11,242 bases of DNA from an uncultured Desulfobacterium sp. (GCA_937124525.1 CAKZLA010000574.1:1-11242), one strand, 5' to 3'. Shown: positions 1-7,856, counted from the first letter of the stretch. Translations and numbers: made by a program. The notes: generated by a model not told the origin, from the sequence alone.

Positions 1-17
1 GCCTAGAGGCAATACTC

Positions 18-1160
18 ATGAACCCCGACCATCAACATGCCCCGGGTCCATCCTCCCATCCCCACGGTGGCTCACCTCCCCATCGAGGACATCCCGGACG
101 AGGTGCTACAAAAAATGCTATCCGCCTGGTTGCCTGGGAGACTACAAGGCGCTGCAATCTTGCCTGCATCCATTGCAGGGCAGCAGCAGAAGATCACGTC
201 TATGAAAATGAGTTGGACACAAAGGCTGCCTTTAAACTCATGGACCAGATCCGGGAAACCGGCCAGCCAATTATCATTCTCACCGGTGGAGAACCTCTTC
301 TCAGGGAGGATATCTTTGACATTGCGGCCTATGGCACAAAAATTGGCTTACGAATGGTCATGGCCCCCAACGGCACTTTGATCACTGCTGACAATGCAAG
401 ACAGATGAAAGAATCCGGCATTAAACGCATCAGCATCAGCCTTGATGGGTCCACGGAAGAAGGTCATGACAACTTCCGGGGGGTCAAAGGGGCTTTTAAA
501 GGCGCACTCCAGGGCATTGAATGTGCCAAGTCTGTGGGCCTTGAATTCCAGATTAACACCACTATAACCAAAAGCAACCTGGATGAGATCCCAAAAATTC
601 TCTCCCTTGCCGAATCCCTGGGGGCCGTGGCCCATCACATTTTCCTGTTAGTGCCAACGGGCCGGGGCAAGTACATTGTGGACCAGGAGATAGATGCCCT
701 GGAGTATGAAAAAACCCTGAACTGGTTCTACGACCAGCGGGATAAAACCTCCTTGCAGTTAAAGGCCACCTGCGCCCCCCACTACTACCGGATTCTCCGC
801 CAGCGGGCCAAAGAAGAGGGTAAAAAAGTCACCTTTGAGTCCCACGGACTGGATGCGGTCACCCGGGGATGTCTTGCAGGAACAGGTTTTTGTTTCATCA
901 GCCACACAGGTGAAGTGCAGACCTGCGGTTTTCTGGATGTGCTTTGCGGAGACATCACCCAAAACACCTTTAAAGAGGTGTGGGAAAAATCTGAAGTATT
1001 TAACAAATTAAGGGAATTTGACAACCTGGACGGAAAATGCGGCATCTGCGAATACCGCAAGGTGTGTGGTGGCTGTAGGGCCAGGGCTTTTGAGGCCACA
1101 GGCAATTATCTTTCAGAAGAACCCCTTTGTACTTATCAGCCCCCAGCTAAAAAAGGATAG
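18..1160 (+). CDS. ahbD: Heme b synthase AhbD (radical SAM/SPASM, Fe-coproporphyrin III decarboxylase)
   Basis: This enzyme converts the two propionates of Fe-coproporphyrin III to vinyl groups by radical SAM chemistry, the last step of the siroheme-dependent heme pathway of sulfate reducers and methanogens; it is cytosolic. The radical SAM cluster motif CxxxCxxC is at C46, C50 and C53, and the SAM-binding GGEP at residues 90-93. The C-terminal SPASM region has cysteines at 285, 292, 303, 310, 341, 344, 350, 353 and 371 for auxiliary clusters. The stretches LVPTGRGK, LKATCAPHYYRILRQRAKEE and RKVCGGCRARAFEATGNYL match AhbD as I know it. The 380-residue length is normal. The ATG has GAGG at 6-9, 8 bases upstream, and no other in-frame Met occurs before residue 75. 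The first 25 residues are His/Pro/Gly-rich with six His, before the fold begins near residue 33. A TAG at 4-6 may end an upstream gene. No other ahb gene is in the window. Confidence 0.93.
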   Translation: MNPDHQHAPGPSSHPHGGSPPHRGHPGRGATKNAIRLVAWETTRRCNLACIHCRAAAEDHVYENELDTKAAFKLMDQIRETGQPIIILTGGEPLLREDIFDIAAYGTKIGLRMVMAPNGTLITADNARQMKESGIKRISISLDGSTEEGHDNFRGVKGAFKGALQGIECAKSVGLEFQINTTITKSNLDEIPKILSLAESLGAVAHHIFLLVPTGRGKYIVDQEIDALEYEKTLNWFYDQRDKTSLQLKATCAPHYYRILRQRAKEEGKKVTFESHGLDAVTRGCLAGTGFCFISHTGEVQTCGFLDVLCGDITQNTFKEVWEKSEVFNKLREFDNLDGKCGICEYRKVCGGCRARAFEATGNYLSEEPLCTYQPPAKKG

Positions 1161-1189
1161 CCCCCCCTCAAAGACACAAGATTGAATTT

Positions 1190-1236
1190 AAAATGCCGGT
1201 AATGGACAATAGTTGTCCATTACCGGCATTTTTTTT
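1190..1236 (+). terminator. Intrinsic terminator of ahbD
   Basis: A perfect 19-20 bp stem (left arm 1190-1209, right arm 1213-1232) closes on a 3-base TAG loop and runs into eight T (1229-1236), 29 bases after the ahbD stop. The left flank is A/T-rich on the other strand, so it may also stop transcripts arriving from pfp on the - strand, which converges on this gap. Confidence 0.93.
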
Positions 1237-1249
1237 ATAAGAAACTACA

Positions 1250-1371
1250 GTATACCAGAGTGCCGACAGCAGAGCCTCCGAGGGCTGGCCTGACCGGAAC
1301 ATTGGAAACCAAAGGGCAAAAATACCCCCGACGTTTCCGTTCCGGTCAGTGCAGTCCTCGGGGGCGGTATA
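1250..1371. repeat. Long imperfect palindrome in the ahbD/pfp gap
   Basis: Left arm 1274-1300 pairs with right arm 1339-1365 over 27 positions, with only a few mismatches (some G-U if RNA); 11 bases (CTGACCGGAAC / GTTCCGGTCAG) are perfect. After a 3-base bulge (1301-1303) pairing resumes as GGAAAC (1304-1309) with GTTTCC (1333-1338), leaving a 23-base loop. Outside, TATACC (1251-1256) matches GGTATA (1366-1371) beyond a 17-base one-sided bulge. The structure is separate from the ahbD terminator and has no T-run directly after it. It could be a dispersed palindromic repeat or a structured RNA; the sequence alone does not decide. No reading frame through it looks like a gene. Confidence 0.6.
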
Positions 1372-1520
1372 ATTCCATTTTTCATTTTCTATTTTGTTGT
1401 GACAGATAGCTCTGTCCTGCAAGTTATACGTTTAAGTCTTTAGATTCTTATCTCTTATTTTCGTGTTATTTGGGCAAGAGAATAAAAAATCCTTTTTAGT
1501 TCTGGTTTGTCCAGTTTAGG
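1372..1520. other. Rest of the 360-base gap between ahbD and pfp; nothing recognised
   Basis: This AT-rich stretch between two convergent genes holds no supported reading frame and no convincing terminator for pfp: there is only a 4-bp CTGG/CCAG hairpin at 1502-1514 followed on the - strand by mixed A/T runs. The ahbD terminator and the long palindrome make up the other part of the gap. Confidence 0.5.
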
Positions 1521-3617
1521 TCACGGGACGTCAACGGCGTTCAATGTCAAAGTGATGGGACGATTATCATCCCCATCCTCACTAAAGGCAATGGGGCAGG
1601 GTTTTCGATAATGATCCCCCCCCGGTCCTGCGGCAAGCCACTTTTCCCGGAGTCCCTTGACCACCTGAAAGGCAGGTGAGTCCAATTCCACAATGCGTTT
1701 TTCCATGACCAGGGCCAATTTTCCCTTACGTTCTTCCAGATGCATGAGCCGGGCAATGGGAATACCAAGGGGTTCCCATTTTGACATCTCTTTTTCCAAG
1801 TTTCGAATAACGGCCATCTGTCCGGTGGCCCCATTGGCAATGAGCCCAAAGGCGGTGAGACCCAGGTTGTAGGTGTAGTTACAATCAAACCGGGTGGGAT
1901 TACTTCCCCGGCCATCATACCCGTAAAAATGGTTCTGGGTTTTAAAATTCGGCACCGATTTTTTATAGATGGTTTTCAGGGCAGTGGGTATATCTCCATC
2001 CTGGGAAACCAAGCTGGCATCCTCCAGGGCAAGTCTCAATGTCTTCATGGAGATAATGGTGGGTTTCACCAACAGGTGGTCCGTGCCACCATAATTTTTA
2101 AACAGCACCCTGCCATACTCATCGGCATCCAGGGCCGCCTCTGCCATGAATTTGCGATAAAGGCGGGGCTCAATGCCCACCTTATAGGTTCCTTTTTCTT
2201 TGAGAATCCCCAGATAGTCCCTCACCATATCCATGATGATCTTTTCTGTTTTCACCTGGGAAAATTGGAAATTCCCGTGGGTATCCCGCTCCACCAACAA
2301 GCCATCCTGGAAAAAGGAAGGCAGGTCATTGAACAATTCATCATCCCTGGCATTCCAGATGGGGGAGGCTTCCTTTTCGCTGATCCCCCGGGACAGCCGT
2401 CTGAGATAGTCAATCTTTGCATCCAGGCTGGGAAAGGAAGCATGAAAATCCAAATCATGGATATGGTTGTAATCACCGATGATGGTGTTCAGCTTGATGA
2501 TAAAAATCTGAATTTCATTGATAAATTCAAGGACTCCTTCGGGAATAATCATGACCCCATAATTCTTTCCATGGGCCGCCCGGCGCACAATCACATCACA
2601 GACAAGCCGGGAGAGATGTCGCAGAGTGATACCATAGGCCGTGTAGTCAACGACACCAGCCTTATCTGCTGCCCTGACCCTCTCCTGATCCACATAATCG
2701 GCCAGGTCCTCGCCAATTAGGGTGATGTTGGCATGGGTCTGCAATGCCGCTTCCAGGGCAAGATGGCTTGCCACCCTCCCCATGACCTTACAGATATGCC
2801 AATATTTAAGGTCTGAGCTGGCATCGGTGCAAAGGTTGCTGATGTTCTGGGAAAAGGCCCGGGCTGCTGTGTGAAAGCCAAAGGAGACGGCACACAGGGT
2901 TTCACCGGATTCCGCAGTCACTTGGATATCCCCATCAATGGTTTTGGGAATCCCCAGCACCTGGATGCCATCGGCTTTAAGTTCCTGGGCCATGAACGCC
3001 GCATTGGTGTTGGAATCATCCCCCCCAACAATGACCAGGGCATCAAGCCCCAGTTTTTTGCAGGCCTTTCTGGAGAGTTCCATTTTACCAGGGGTATCAA
3101 TTTTGCTTCTACCGGTTTTAATCATGGTAAACCCGCCCATGTTCCGATGGGTTTCCACAAGATCTGCCGTGATTTCAACATATCGGTTTTCAAGGATACC
3201 ATCGGGTCCCAAAATAAACCCAAAGACCTTGGAATCGGGGTTGGCCTTTTTTGCCGCATCAAAAATACCGGCAATGGCATTGTGTCCCCCCGGTGCAGGT
3301 CCCCCTGAAAACACAATGCCAATATGCCGTTTTCTCTTAAAAAAAGCATTATCCCCGGCATCAGCGCTCCCCCCATCCACCAGCTTCTGGACATGGTTGT
3401 CTATAATATCCGGCAGTGCTTTCAGGGCCTCTTTGTTCAAGGAGAATTCATATTGTTCCTGGGATTCCAGGACAATGGAGTCCGCATTGAATACCCCGCA
3501 AGGTCGAGGTTTATAGGAACGCCGATTTTCTGTTTCTCTGCTGACATCGGCAATGACGCGGGCAACAGCAGGGTGATTCAAAAGTATATCAAGATCATTT
3601 TTTTTCATATCGCTCAT
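1521..3617 (-). CDS. pfp: Pyrophosphate-dependent 6-phosphofructokinase (long, plant-type PFP)
   Basis: The enzyme reversibly phosphorylates fructose 6-phosphate with pyrophosphate to give fructose 1,6-bisphosphate, in the cytosol, serving glycolysis or gluconeogenesis. Visible motifs: SGGPAPGGHN at 104-113; GGDDS at 198-202, where the second Asp is the hallmark of PPi-users instead of the Gly of ATP-dependent enzymes; the PKTIDGD substrate/catalytic loop at 224-230; MGR at 279-281; IPEG at 358-361. The block GYDGRGSNPTRFDCNYTYNLG at 566-586 resembles the corresponding part of plant PFP subunits. At 698 residues it is longer than the ~550-residue bacterial long type. The ATG at 3617 has only a weak AAGAG-type site; Met4 (3608) is an alternative with no better site. 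It starts 53 bases after the ABC ATPase gene with no terminator between, so co-transcription with the transporter is likely. Confidence 0.92.
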   Translation of the reverse strand: MSDMKKNDLDILLNHPAVARVIADVSRETENRRSYKPRPCGVFNADSIVLESQEQYEFSLNKEALKALPDIIDNHVQKLVDGGSADAGDNAFFKRKRHIGIVFSGGPAPGGHNAIAGIFDAAKKANPDSKVFGFILGPDGILENRYVEITADLVETHRNMGGFTMIKTGRSKIDTPGKMELSRKACKKLGLDALVIVGGDDSNTNAAFMAQELKADGIQVLGIPKTIDGDIQVTAESGETLCAVSFGFHTAARAFSQNISNLCTDASSDLKYWHICKVMGRVASHLALEAALQTHANITLIGEDLADYVDQERVRAADKAGVVDYTAYGITLRHLSRLVCDVIVRRAAHGKNYGVMIIPEGVLEFINEIQIFIIKLNTIIGDYNHIHDLDFHASFPSLDAKIDYLRRLSRGISEKEASPIWNARDDELFNDLPSFFQDGLLVERDTHGNFQFSQVKTEKIIMDMVRDYLGILKEKGTYKVGIEPRLYRKFMAEAALDADEYGRVLFKNYGGTDHLLVKPTIISMKTLRLALEDASLVSQDGDIPTALKTIYKKSVPNFKTQNHFYGYDGRGSNPTRFDCNYTYNLGLTAFGLIANGATGQMAVIRNLEKEMSKWEPLGIPIARLMHLEERKGKLALVMEKRIVELDSPAFQVVKGLREKWLAAGPGGDHYRKPCPIAFSEDGDDNRPITLTLNAVDVP

Positions 3618-3670
3618 GGGGGCTCATCTCTTGTTGTATGAAAAAGCAGGTGTTGGGTTTGGGTATTTGA

Positions 3671-4402
3671 TTACAGAATTTGTTTTAAGAACAGCTTGGT
3701 GCGGTCATGGCTGGGATTGGTAAAAAAGTGCTCCGGTGTCCCTTCTTCCACTATTTTACCGGCATCCATGAAGATAACCCGGTCCGCCACCTCCCTTGCA
3801 AATCCCATTTCATGGGTCACCACCACCATGGTCATTCCCTCCCGGGCAAGGGTCTTCATAACCTCTAATACCTCACCGATCATCTCCGGGTCCAGGGCCG
3901 AGGTGGGTTCATCAAAGAGCATCGCCTTGGGATTCATGGCAAGGGCTCTTGCAATGGCTACTCGCTGCTGCTGTCCACCGGACAACTGATCGGGGTACAC
4001 ATTTTTTTTATCGGCAATGCCCACCTTATCTAAAAGGGCCATGGTGATCTCTTCTGCCTCTCTTGAAGAGCGTTTCCTCACCACGTTCTGAGCCAGACTC
4101 ACGTTATCCTTCACCGTTTTATGGGGAAACAGATTAAAGGACTGAAACACCATGCCAACTTCTGCCCGGACTTTATTGATATCGGTCTTGGGATGAAGGA
4201 TATCCACCCCATCAATGAGGATATGCCCTTTATCTGCGGTTTCCAGACGATTCAGGCAGCGCAAAAAAGTACTCTTACCGGACCCGGACGGTCCAATAAC
4301 CACCACCACTTCTCCCCGGGCAATGTTTTCAGAAACATCCACAAGGGCATCCACCCTGTGGGGAACCATAAATGTTTTTGATATATTATTAACGTTGATC
4401 AT
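3671..4402 (-). CDS. Polar amino-acid ABC transporter, ATP-binding protein (GlnQ/HisP type)
   Basis: This is the ATPase subunit that powers uptake of a polar amino acid, bound to the cytosolic face of the permease encoded just upstream. All ABC motifs are intact: Walker [10 protein letters not shown] at 37-45, Q-loop Gln87 ([10 protein letters not shown]), signature LSGGQQQR at 140-147, Walker B MLFDEP at 161-166 followed by the TSALDPE D-loop, and the switch His197 ([15 protein letters not shown]). At 243 residues it has the normal size for the GlnQ/HisP/ArtP family. Its ATG lies inside the permease stop (ATGA overlap, 4399-4402), which fixes the start and suggests translational coupling. 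Substrate cannot be told from the ATPase. Confidence 0.93.
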   Translation of the reverse strand: MINVNNISKTFMVPHRVDALVDVSENIARGEVVVVIGPSGSGKSTFLRCLNRLETADKGHILIDGVDILHPKTDINKVRAEVGMVFQSFNLFPHKTVKDNVSLAQNVVRKRSSREAEEITMALLDKVGIADKKNVYPDQLSGGQQQRVAIARALAMNPKAMLFDEPTSALDPEMIGEVLEVMKTLAREGMTMVVVTHEMGFAREVADRVIFMDAGKIVEEGTPEHFFTNPSHDRTKLFLKQIL

Positions 4403-5412
4403 GAATGGATCATCCTCTTCTCAAGATATTGTAGCAGCATGGAAAGGGCAAAGGTGAGTACAAGGTAAAGTATGGCACAGACAAACCACAACTCAAAGGG
4501 CTGAAGGCTTGTGGTGACCACCTCTCTTGTTGCCTTTGTCAATTCCCGGATGGCAATGATACCCAACAGGGATGAATCCTTGATAAGGCTGATGAACTGG
4601 CCAGCCAGGGGGGGAATAATTCTGATGAACGCCTGGGGCAGAATCACATGGTACATACTTTGGGAATAGGTCATGCCAAGGCTTCGGGAGGCTTCTGTCT
4701 GGCCTTTATGGATGGATTGGATACCGGAACGCACAATTTCCGCCACATACGCCCCAGTGAAGGTGGCAAGGGATGCCACACCAAACCACAAAGGGGGAAT
4801 CTGTGTGATACCATATTGGGCAAGCATGGTATTCACGAGGGTTCCCAGCACAAAATACCAGATGAAAATCTGCACCAGCAGTGGTGATCCCCTTACCAGT
4901 TCGATATAGGTGATGGAGAGCCATTTGAACGCTGGGTTGGAGGAGATTCTGGCAAGTCCGGCACACAGCCCCAATATAATACCAAAAATAATGGCAACAA
5001 AACTAACTTTAAGGGTGAGCCACAGCCCCTGGAGCAGAATACCCACCTGCCATTTATGGTAAGAGCCTAATACATCTCCTTCAAAGATACTATCCCCCTC
5101 ATAAATTCTGACCTCTTTGGAAGGGTATGCGTAATCAACACTGTCACCATCGTCTCCGTTAATCCGGATAATGGTTCCATCCGTGGTATCCTCAATACTC
5201 TCAATGGTGCCTGAGACATCCGACCGAACGTCTATTTCTTCATTAAAAAAGAAATACTGGGGAACACGGTACCACCGCCAGGTATAATCAATTTTAAGCG
5301 TACAATAGTAGAGACTGCCAATACAGGTGGCAATAATTAAAAAAAAGACAACGACCCACATATAGTAGGTTCTTTTCTGCTGTTTCTGAAGTAGAGAGGA
5401 AGCGGATTCCAT
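4399..5412 (-). CDS. Polar amino-acid ABC transporter permease with an extra extracytoplasmic domain
   Basis: This is the membrane channel of the transporter, of the HisM/GlnP family. The C-terminal part (about 125-337) has the expected helices and the EAA loop that docks the ATPase (EASRSLGM at 240-247, then [13 protein letters not shown] at 257-269). As the only permease in the operon it probably works as a homodimer. The N-terminus is unusual: a short charged lead, one membrane helix at about 17-37, then some 60-65 mostly beta-type residues (about 56-118) rich in Asp and Gly before the usual first helix of the transport domain. Typical family members are around 215-240 residues; this one has 337. 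Part of the insert ([15 protein letters not shown], 102-116) has the look of a lipoyl-like or sandwich-barrel hybrid motif, which is my inference. The ATG at 5412 has GGGAG 11 bases upstream, somewhat far. Confidence 0.88.
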   Translation of the reverse strand: MESASSLLQKQQKRTYYMWVVVFFLIIATCIGSLYYCTLKIDYTWRWYRVPQYFFFNEEIDVRSDVSGTIESIEDTTDGTIIRINGDDGDSVDYAYPSKEVRIYEGDSIFEGDVLGSYHKWQVGILLQGLWLTLKVSFVAIIFGIILGLCAGLARISSNPAFKWLSITYIELVRGSPLLVQIFIWYFVLGTLVNTMLAQYGITQIPPLWFGVASLATFTGAYVAEIVRSGIQSIHKGQTEASRSLGMTYSQSMYHVILPQAFIRIIPPLAGQFISLIKDSSLLGIIAIRELTKATREVVTTSLQPFELWFVCAILYLVLTFALSMLLQYLEKRMIHS

Positions 5413-5527
5413 ATGGCTTATAACTCCCGTTGTAAACTCAAATTTCGAAGGGGGGCCGTTGCATGGAATCGTGACTGGATTATTGTATTCCCTGGGGTGA
5501 ACCCATAAATTTTAAAAAAAACACAAT

Positions 5528-5552
5528 AAAAAAAGTCCGGTCTGGCCACCGG
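5528..5552 (-). terminator. Intrinsic terminator after the binding-protein gene
   Basis: On the - strand a 5-bp GC stem CCGGT/ACCGG (5552-5548 with 5541-5537) with a 6-base loop is followed after G-A-C by seven T (5534-5528), and more T-rich sequence follows. It lies between the binding-protein stop (5678) and the permease start (5412), so it would act as a partial stop giving more binding protein than membrane subunits. The stem is short, so read-through is plausible. Confidence 0.55.
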
Positions 5553-5562
5553 CGATGAAGTC

Positions 5563-5634
5563 CGAAAGTTGCGTTGTAGATAAGTTCAACTTTTCGCCAA
5601 GGAGTCCCCTTCTGAATCTCTGATTCAGAAGGGG
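5563..5634 (-). repeat. Two stem-loops between binding-protein and permease genes
   Basis: A perfect 13-bp hairpin (5606-5618 with 5622-5634, 3-base loop) follows the binding-protein stop by 43 bases on the - strand and has no T-run, so it looks like a 3'-end stabiliser of the upstream mRNA rather than a terminator. Next to it, CGAAAGTTG (5563-5571) can pair with CAACTTTTCG (5587-5596) with one bulged base. Such structures commonly raise the ratio of binding protein to permease. No coding frame is supported in 5413-5677. Confidence 0.6.
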
Positions 5635-5677
5635 CGGTTGACCTTTTTGAAAATACGCGTATTTTTCCGGAGAAATC

Positions 5678-6505
5678 TTATTGAACGTTCTTAATCCAAT
5701 CCGTGGAGCGAATCCACTTGTTGTAAATTTTGTCGTATCTTCCATCGTTTTTCAACTGACGCAGAAAATTGTTAAGAAAATTCATGAAATCCGGGTCACC
5801 TTTGTTGATGGCCCAGGCAAGGGGCTCAAATGTAAAGGGTTCGTCAAGGAAAACAACTTTTCCTTCACCCTGACTTGCCATAAACACAACACAAAAGGGA
5901 AGATCATATACAAAGGCATCTGCCTTGCCGTTCATCACTTCCAGGGAAGCTTCCGTCTCTGTTTCAAAGGATTTGTAGGTACATTTGGGAATTTTTCTTT
6001 TCACTGCCATCTCTCCGGTGGTGCCCAGTTTTGAGGTGACAATATACTTGGGATTATTCAGGTCTTTATAGGATTTAACCACACCTTCATGTTTTTTGTT
6101 CAGCAGGATGGTCTGACCAACAATGATATAGGGATCGGCAAAACTGACCTTGAGATTTCTCTCCTGGGTCACTGTCATACCAGAAGCAATGATATCAAAC
6201 TTATCTGTGATGAGAGAGGGAATAATACCGTCCCAGGCCGTATTAATGGGAACAAATTTAACGCCCATGGCCTTGGCCATTTCCTTTGTAATATCAATAT
6301 CAAACCCCACAAAACGTCCCTTTTGATCAGTCATTTCAAAGGGCATGTAACCGGCTTCAAAACCCACCCGAAGCTCACCTTTTTTGATGATTTTTTCCAA
6401 CGTGGATTTTTGAGCAAGTTCGATATCCGCTGCAAATGATGCGGTACCTGCAAAGAAAACCACTCCCACTATAAGTGAAAGTAAAACAAATAAACTCTTC
6501 TTCAT
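5678..6505 (-). CDS. Polar amino-acid ABC transporter, periplasmic substrate-binding protein
   Basis: A periplasmic solute-binding protein of the family 3 (glutamine/lysine-arginine-ornithine type) that captures an amino acid and delivers it to the permease encoded downstream. Residues 1-25 form a classic signal peptide: Lys-Lys, a hydrophobic core, then TASFA before the mature start ADIEL. The mature protein shows family features: LRVGFEAGYMPFEM at 45-58, GRFVGFDIDITKEMAKAMG at 63-81, ASGMTVTQERNLKVSFADPY at 107-126, a TSKLGTTGE hinge/ligand segment at 157-165, and the NGKADAFVYD acidic loop at 192-201. Length 275 is typical. The frame stays open to 6700, but the true ATG is 6505: it has AAGGAGG 8 bases upstream and puts the signal peptide at the N-terminus. 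Specificity (acidic, basic or glutamine) cannot be assigned by eye. Confidence 0.92.
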   Translation of the reverse strand: MKKSLFVLLSLIVGVVFFAGTASFAADIELAQKSTLEKIIKKGELRVGFEAGYMPFEMTDQKGRFVGFDIDITKEMAKAMGVKFVPINTAWDGIIPSLITDKFDIIASGMTVTQERNLKVSFADPYIIVGQTILLNKKHEGVVKSYKDLNNPKYIVTSKLGTTGEMAVKRKIPKCTYKSFETETEASLEVMNGKADAFVYDLPFCVVFMASQGEGKVVFLDEPFTFEPLAWAINKGDPDFMNFLNNFLRQLKNDGRYDKIYNKWIRSTDWIKNVQ

Positions 6506-6510
6506 GAAAC

Positions 6511-6521
6511 ATTCCTCCTTT
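6511..6521 (-). promoter_or_regulatory. Strong Shine-Dalgarno of the binding-protein gene
   Basis: AAAGGAGGAAT on the - strand, with the AAGGAGG core ending 8 bases before the ATG at 6505. It decides the start against the 65-codon upstream extension, whose residues show no domain. Confidence 0.85.
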
Positions 6522-6601
6522 AATTGGGGGTCAATATGACAGCCATTCCCTTGGGACAATACAAAAAAACAAAAAAAGAAGGTACCAGTATTCAGCACCC
6601 G

Positions 6602-6620
6602 CTTCAAAGACACTTCAAAG
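6602..6620. repeat. Tandem 8-bp direct repeat in the binding-protein leader
   Basis: CTTCAAAG occurs at 6602-6609 and again at 6613-6620, an 11-base period, i.e. about one helical turn. A looser copy (ACTTTCAAAAG) lies at 6654-6664, next to the predicted -10. It lies between the predicted promoter and the start codon. This spacing would suit a protein binding site, but no regulator is identified. Confidence 0.35.
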
Positions 6621-6662
6621 AGCATATTCCAATTTTTTAAAAGTGTTTTAAAAACTTTCAAA

Positions 6663-6691
6663 AGTAAACTAAAAACCGGGGTTTCTGTCAA
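6663..6691 (-). promoter_or_regulatory. Putative sigma70 promoter of the amino-acid transporter operon
   Basis: On the - strand a perfect -35 TTGACA (6691-6686), a 17-base spacer and a -10 TTTACT (6668-6663; four of six consensus bases). It would start a transcript near 6656 with a leader of about 150 bases ahead of the binding-protein ATG. The A/T-rich surroundings fit a promoter but also raise the chance of a random match. Confidence 0.45.
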
Positions 6692-6779
6692 GAAAAACAT
6701 GATAGACGACGCTTATATTCCAAGCCCGAAAGCTGGAGTTCCAGACCTGGTTTTAGCGCATTATAAGTCTTGTAACATT

Positions 6780-7760
6780 TTAAAAGCTGAGAACTTTCGC
6801 CGGACATGACTGATCCCCCAGCCGGGTGGAGAGATAGCCGTCCATAATAAGGTGGAAAATATGATGAAGCACACACACCAGCAATGCTGTGCCGTATTCG
6901 GGGAAAAGGGATACCTGGAGAATGACAGAAAGGGCCAGGGTCTTTTGAGATCCCATAAAAATAACGCTTTCCCACCGCCCCCGGCCAATGGAAAAAAATT
7001 TTGAAACCAGAAAAGAAACGCCCAGAAGCAGGGCATGAAATCCAATCACCATGGGAATGATGGTCACCATAGCCCCTGTATTTTTCACAAAAACCATCCG
7101 GGCACCCGAGGCTGCAATGAACACAACACCAACAATGAGCCACTGGTTGATCAACTGCAGGAAGGCTTTTCTTTCGGAGGAAATTTCTACCCGTCTTCCC
7201 ACAGCCATGCCAAGGATAAGGGGCAGCAATACCAAGACAATAAGGGTTATCAGAATGGCCTGACGATCCAGGGTGATGGACACCGCCGTTCCCATGGGAG
7301 CCAATAGAGCAGAAAGCGTCACGGGGATGGTGACAATGCACAAAAAATTGGCAAGCACGGTGATGAAAAGGGCATGGGCCATATTGCCCCCGGCCGTACC
7401 TGTCATGACAATACCGCTGCTCAACGTCGTGGGCATGACCGCCGTCAGGAACAGGCCGATAAGAATACCGGTTTCCATGGGCACAAGGCTTATGAAAAGG
7501 GCTCCCAGGGGGGCAAAAACAAATATCACCACAAGCGCTGCCAGGGTGGCTTTGATGTCCTTCATACCTTTCTCAACCTGTCCCATGTCAAGCATCATCC
7601 CGGAAATAAAAAAAATGATCCACATGGTGATCCGGGGCCCATGGTTCTCTTTTATAAAAATACCCAGTTGGGACAATGTGCCACTGCCATCGAGAATCAC
7701 GCTGGCAAATGCAACGATGATGGCAAAAATAAACCACTGTTTTCGAATTATTCTAATCAC
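6780..7760 (-). CDS. Bile acid:sodium symporter (BASS) family transporter, YfeH type
   Basis: An integral membrane protein with nine to ten hydrophobic helices, of the SBF-like/YfeH branch of the BASS family; these are secondary carriers for organic anions, mostly sodium-coupled, and the substrate of this branch is not established. Family signatures seen: VMPTTLSSG at 108-116 and GTAGGN at 121-126 (the crossover region before and in the core domain), and GSQKTLALSVILQ at 270-282 followed by LHHIFHLIMDGYL at 298-310. At 326 residues it has the usual length. The start is GTG (7758-7760), with AAAGGA 10 bases upstream; the N-terminus then reads RIIRKQW before the first helix, as expected. It is transcribed divergently from ftsY and is followed on its strand by the transporter operon promoter. 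No clear terminator follows its stop. Confidence 0.86.
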   Translation of the reverse strand: MIRIIRKQWFIFAIIVAFASVILDGSGTLSQLGIFIKENHGPRITMWIIFFISGMMLDMGQVEKGMKDIKATLAALVVIFVFAPLGALFISLVPMETGILIGLFLTAVMPTTLSSGIVMTGTAGGNMAHALFITVLANFLCIVTIPVTLSALLAPMGTAVSITLDRQAILITLIVLVLLPLILGMAVGRRVEISSERKAFLQLINQWLIVGVVFIAASGARMVFVKNTGAMVTIIPMVIGFHALLLGVSFLVSKFFSIGRGRWESVIFMGSQKTLALSVILQVSLFPEYGTALLVCVLHHIFHLIMDGYLSTRLGDQSCPAKVLSF

Positions 7761-7779
7761 TGACTTTGTATCCTTTCTC

Positions 7780-7796
7780 AGACTTGATTATAGTCT
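7780..7796 (-). promoter_or_regulatory. Putative -10 element and overlapping operator-like repeat for the BASS gene
   Basis: A consensus TATAAT lies on the - strand at 7792-7787, 26 bases before the GTG. No good -35 is found at 16-18 bases; a TTGACG sits only 10 bases upstream of it. The -10 overlaps an inverted repeat AGACT-N7-AGTCT (7780-7796), which could be a repressor site. Both are motif-level guesses. Confidence 0.3.
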
Positions 7797-7856
7797 TGTC
7801 TCCGTCAATCGCTTGATGGTAGCACGGGACCAGTAAAATGGGAACAAAATGGATAT

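Noticed and set aside
1368..1373. TATAAT on the + strand as a promoter -10
   Set aside because: No fitting -35 upstream and no gene on that strand downstream; it is part of the outer palindrome arm.
1168..1422. 84-residue open frame on the - strand in the ahbD/pfp gap
   Set aside because: It runs through both the ahbD terminator and the long palindrome; its codons are explained by these structures and it has no recognisable protein feature.
1929..2720. 263-residue open frame on the + strand
   Set aside because: It is entirely antisense to the well-supported phosphofructokinase gene and shows no domain.
6506..6700. 65-codon in-frame N-terminal extension of the binding protein
   Set aside because: It has no domain, lies behind the strong Shine-Dalgarno and signal peptide at 6505, and includes the predicted promoter and leader.
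6721..6779. Small CTGGA/TCCAG hairpin after the BASS gene as a terminator
   Set aside because: The stem is five pairs around a 2-base loop and has no T-run on the - strand.
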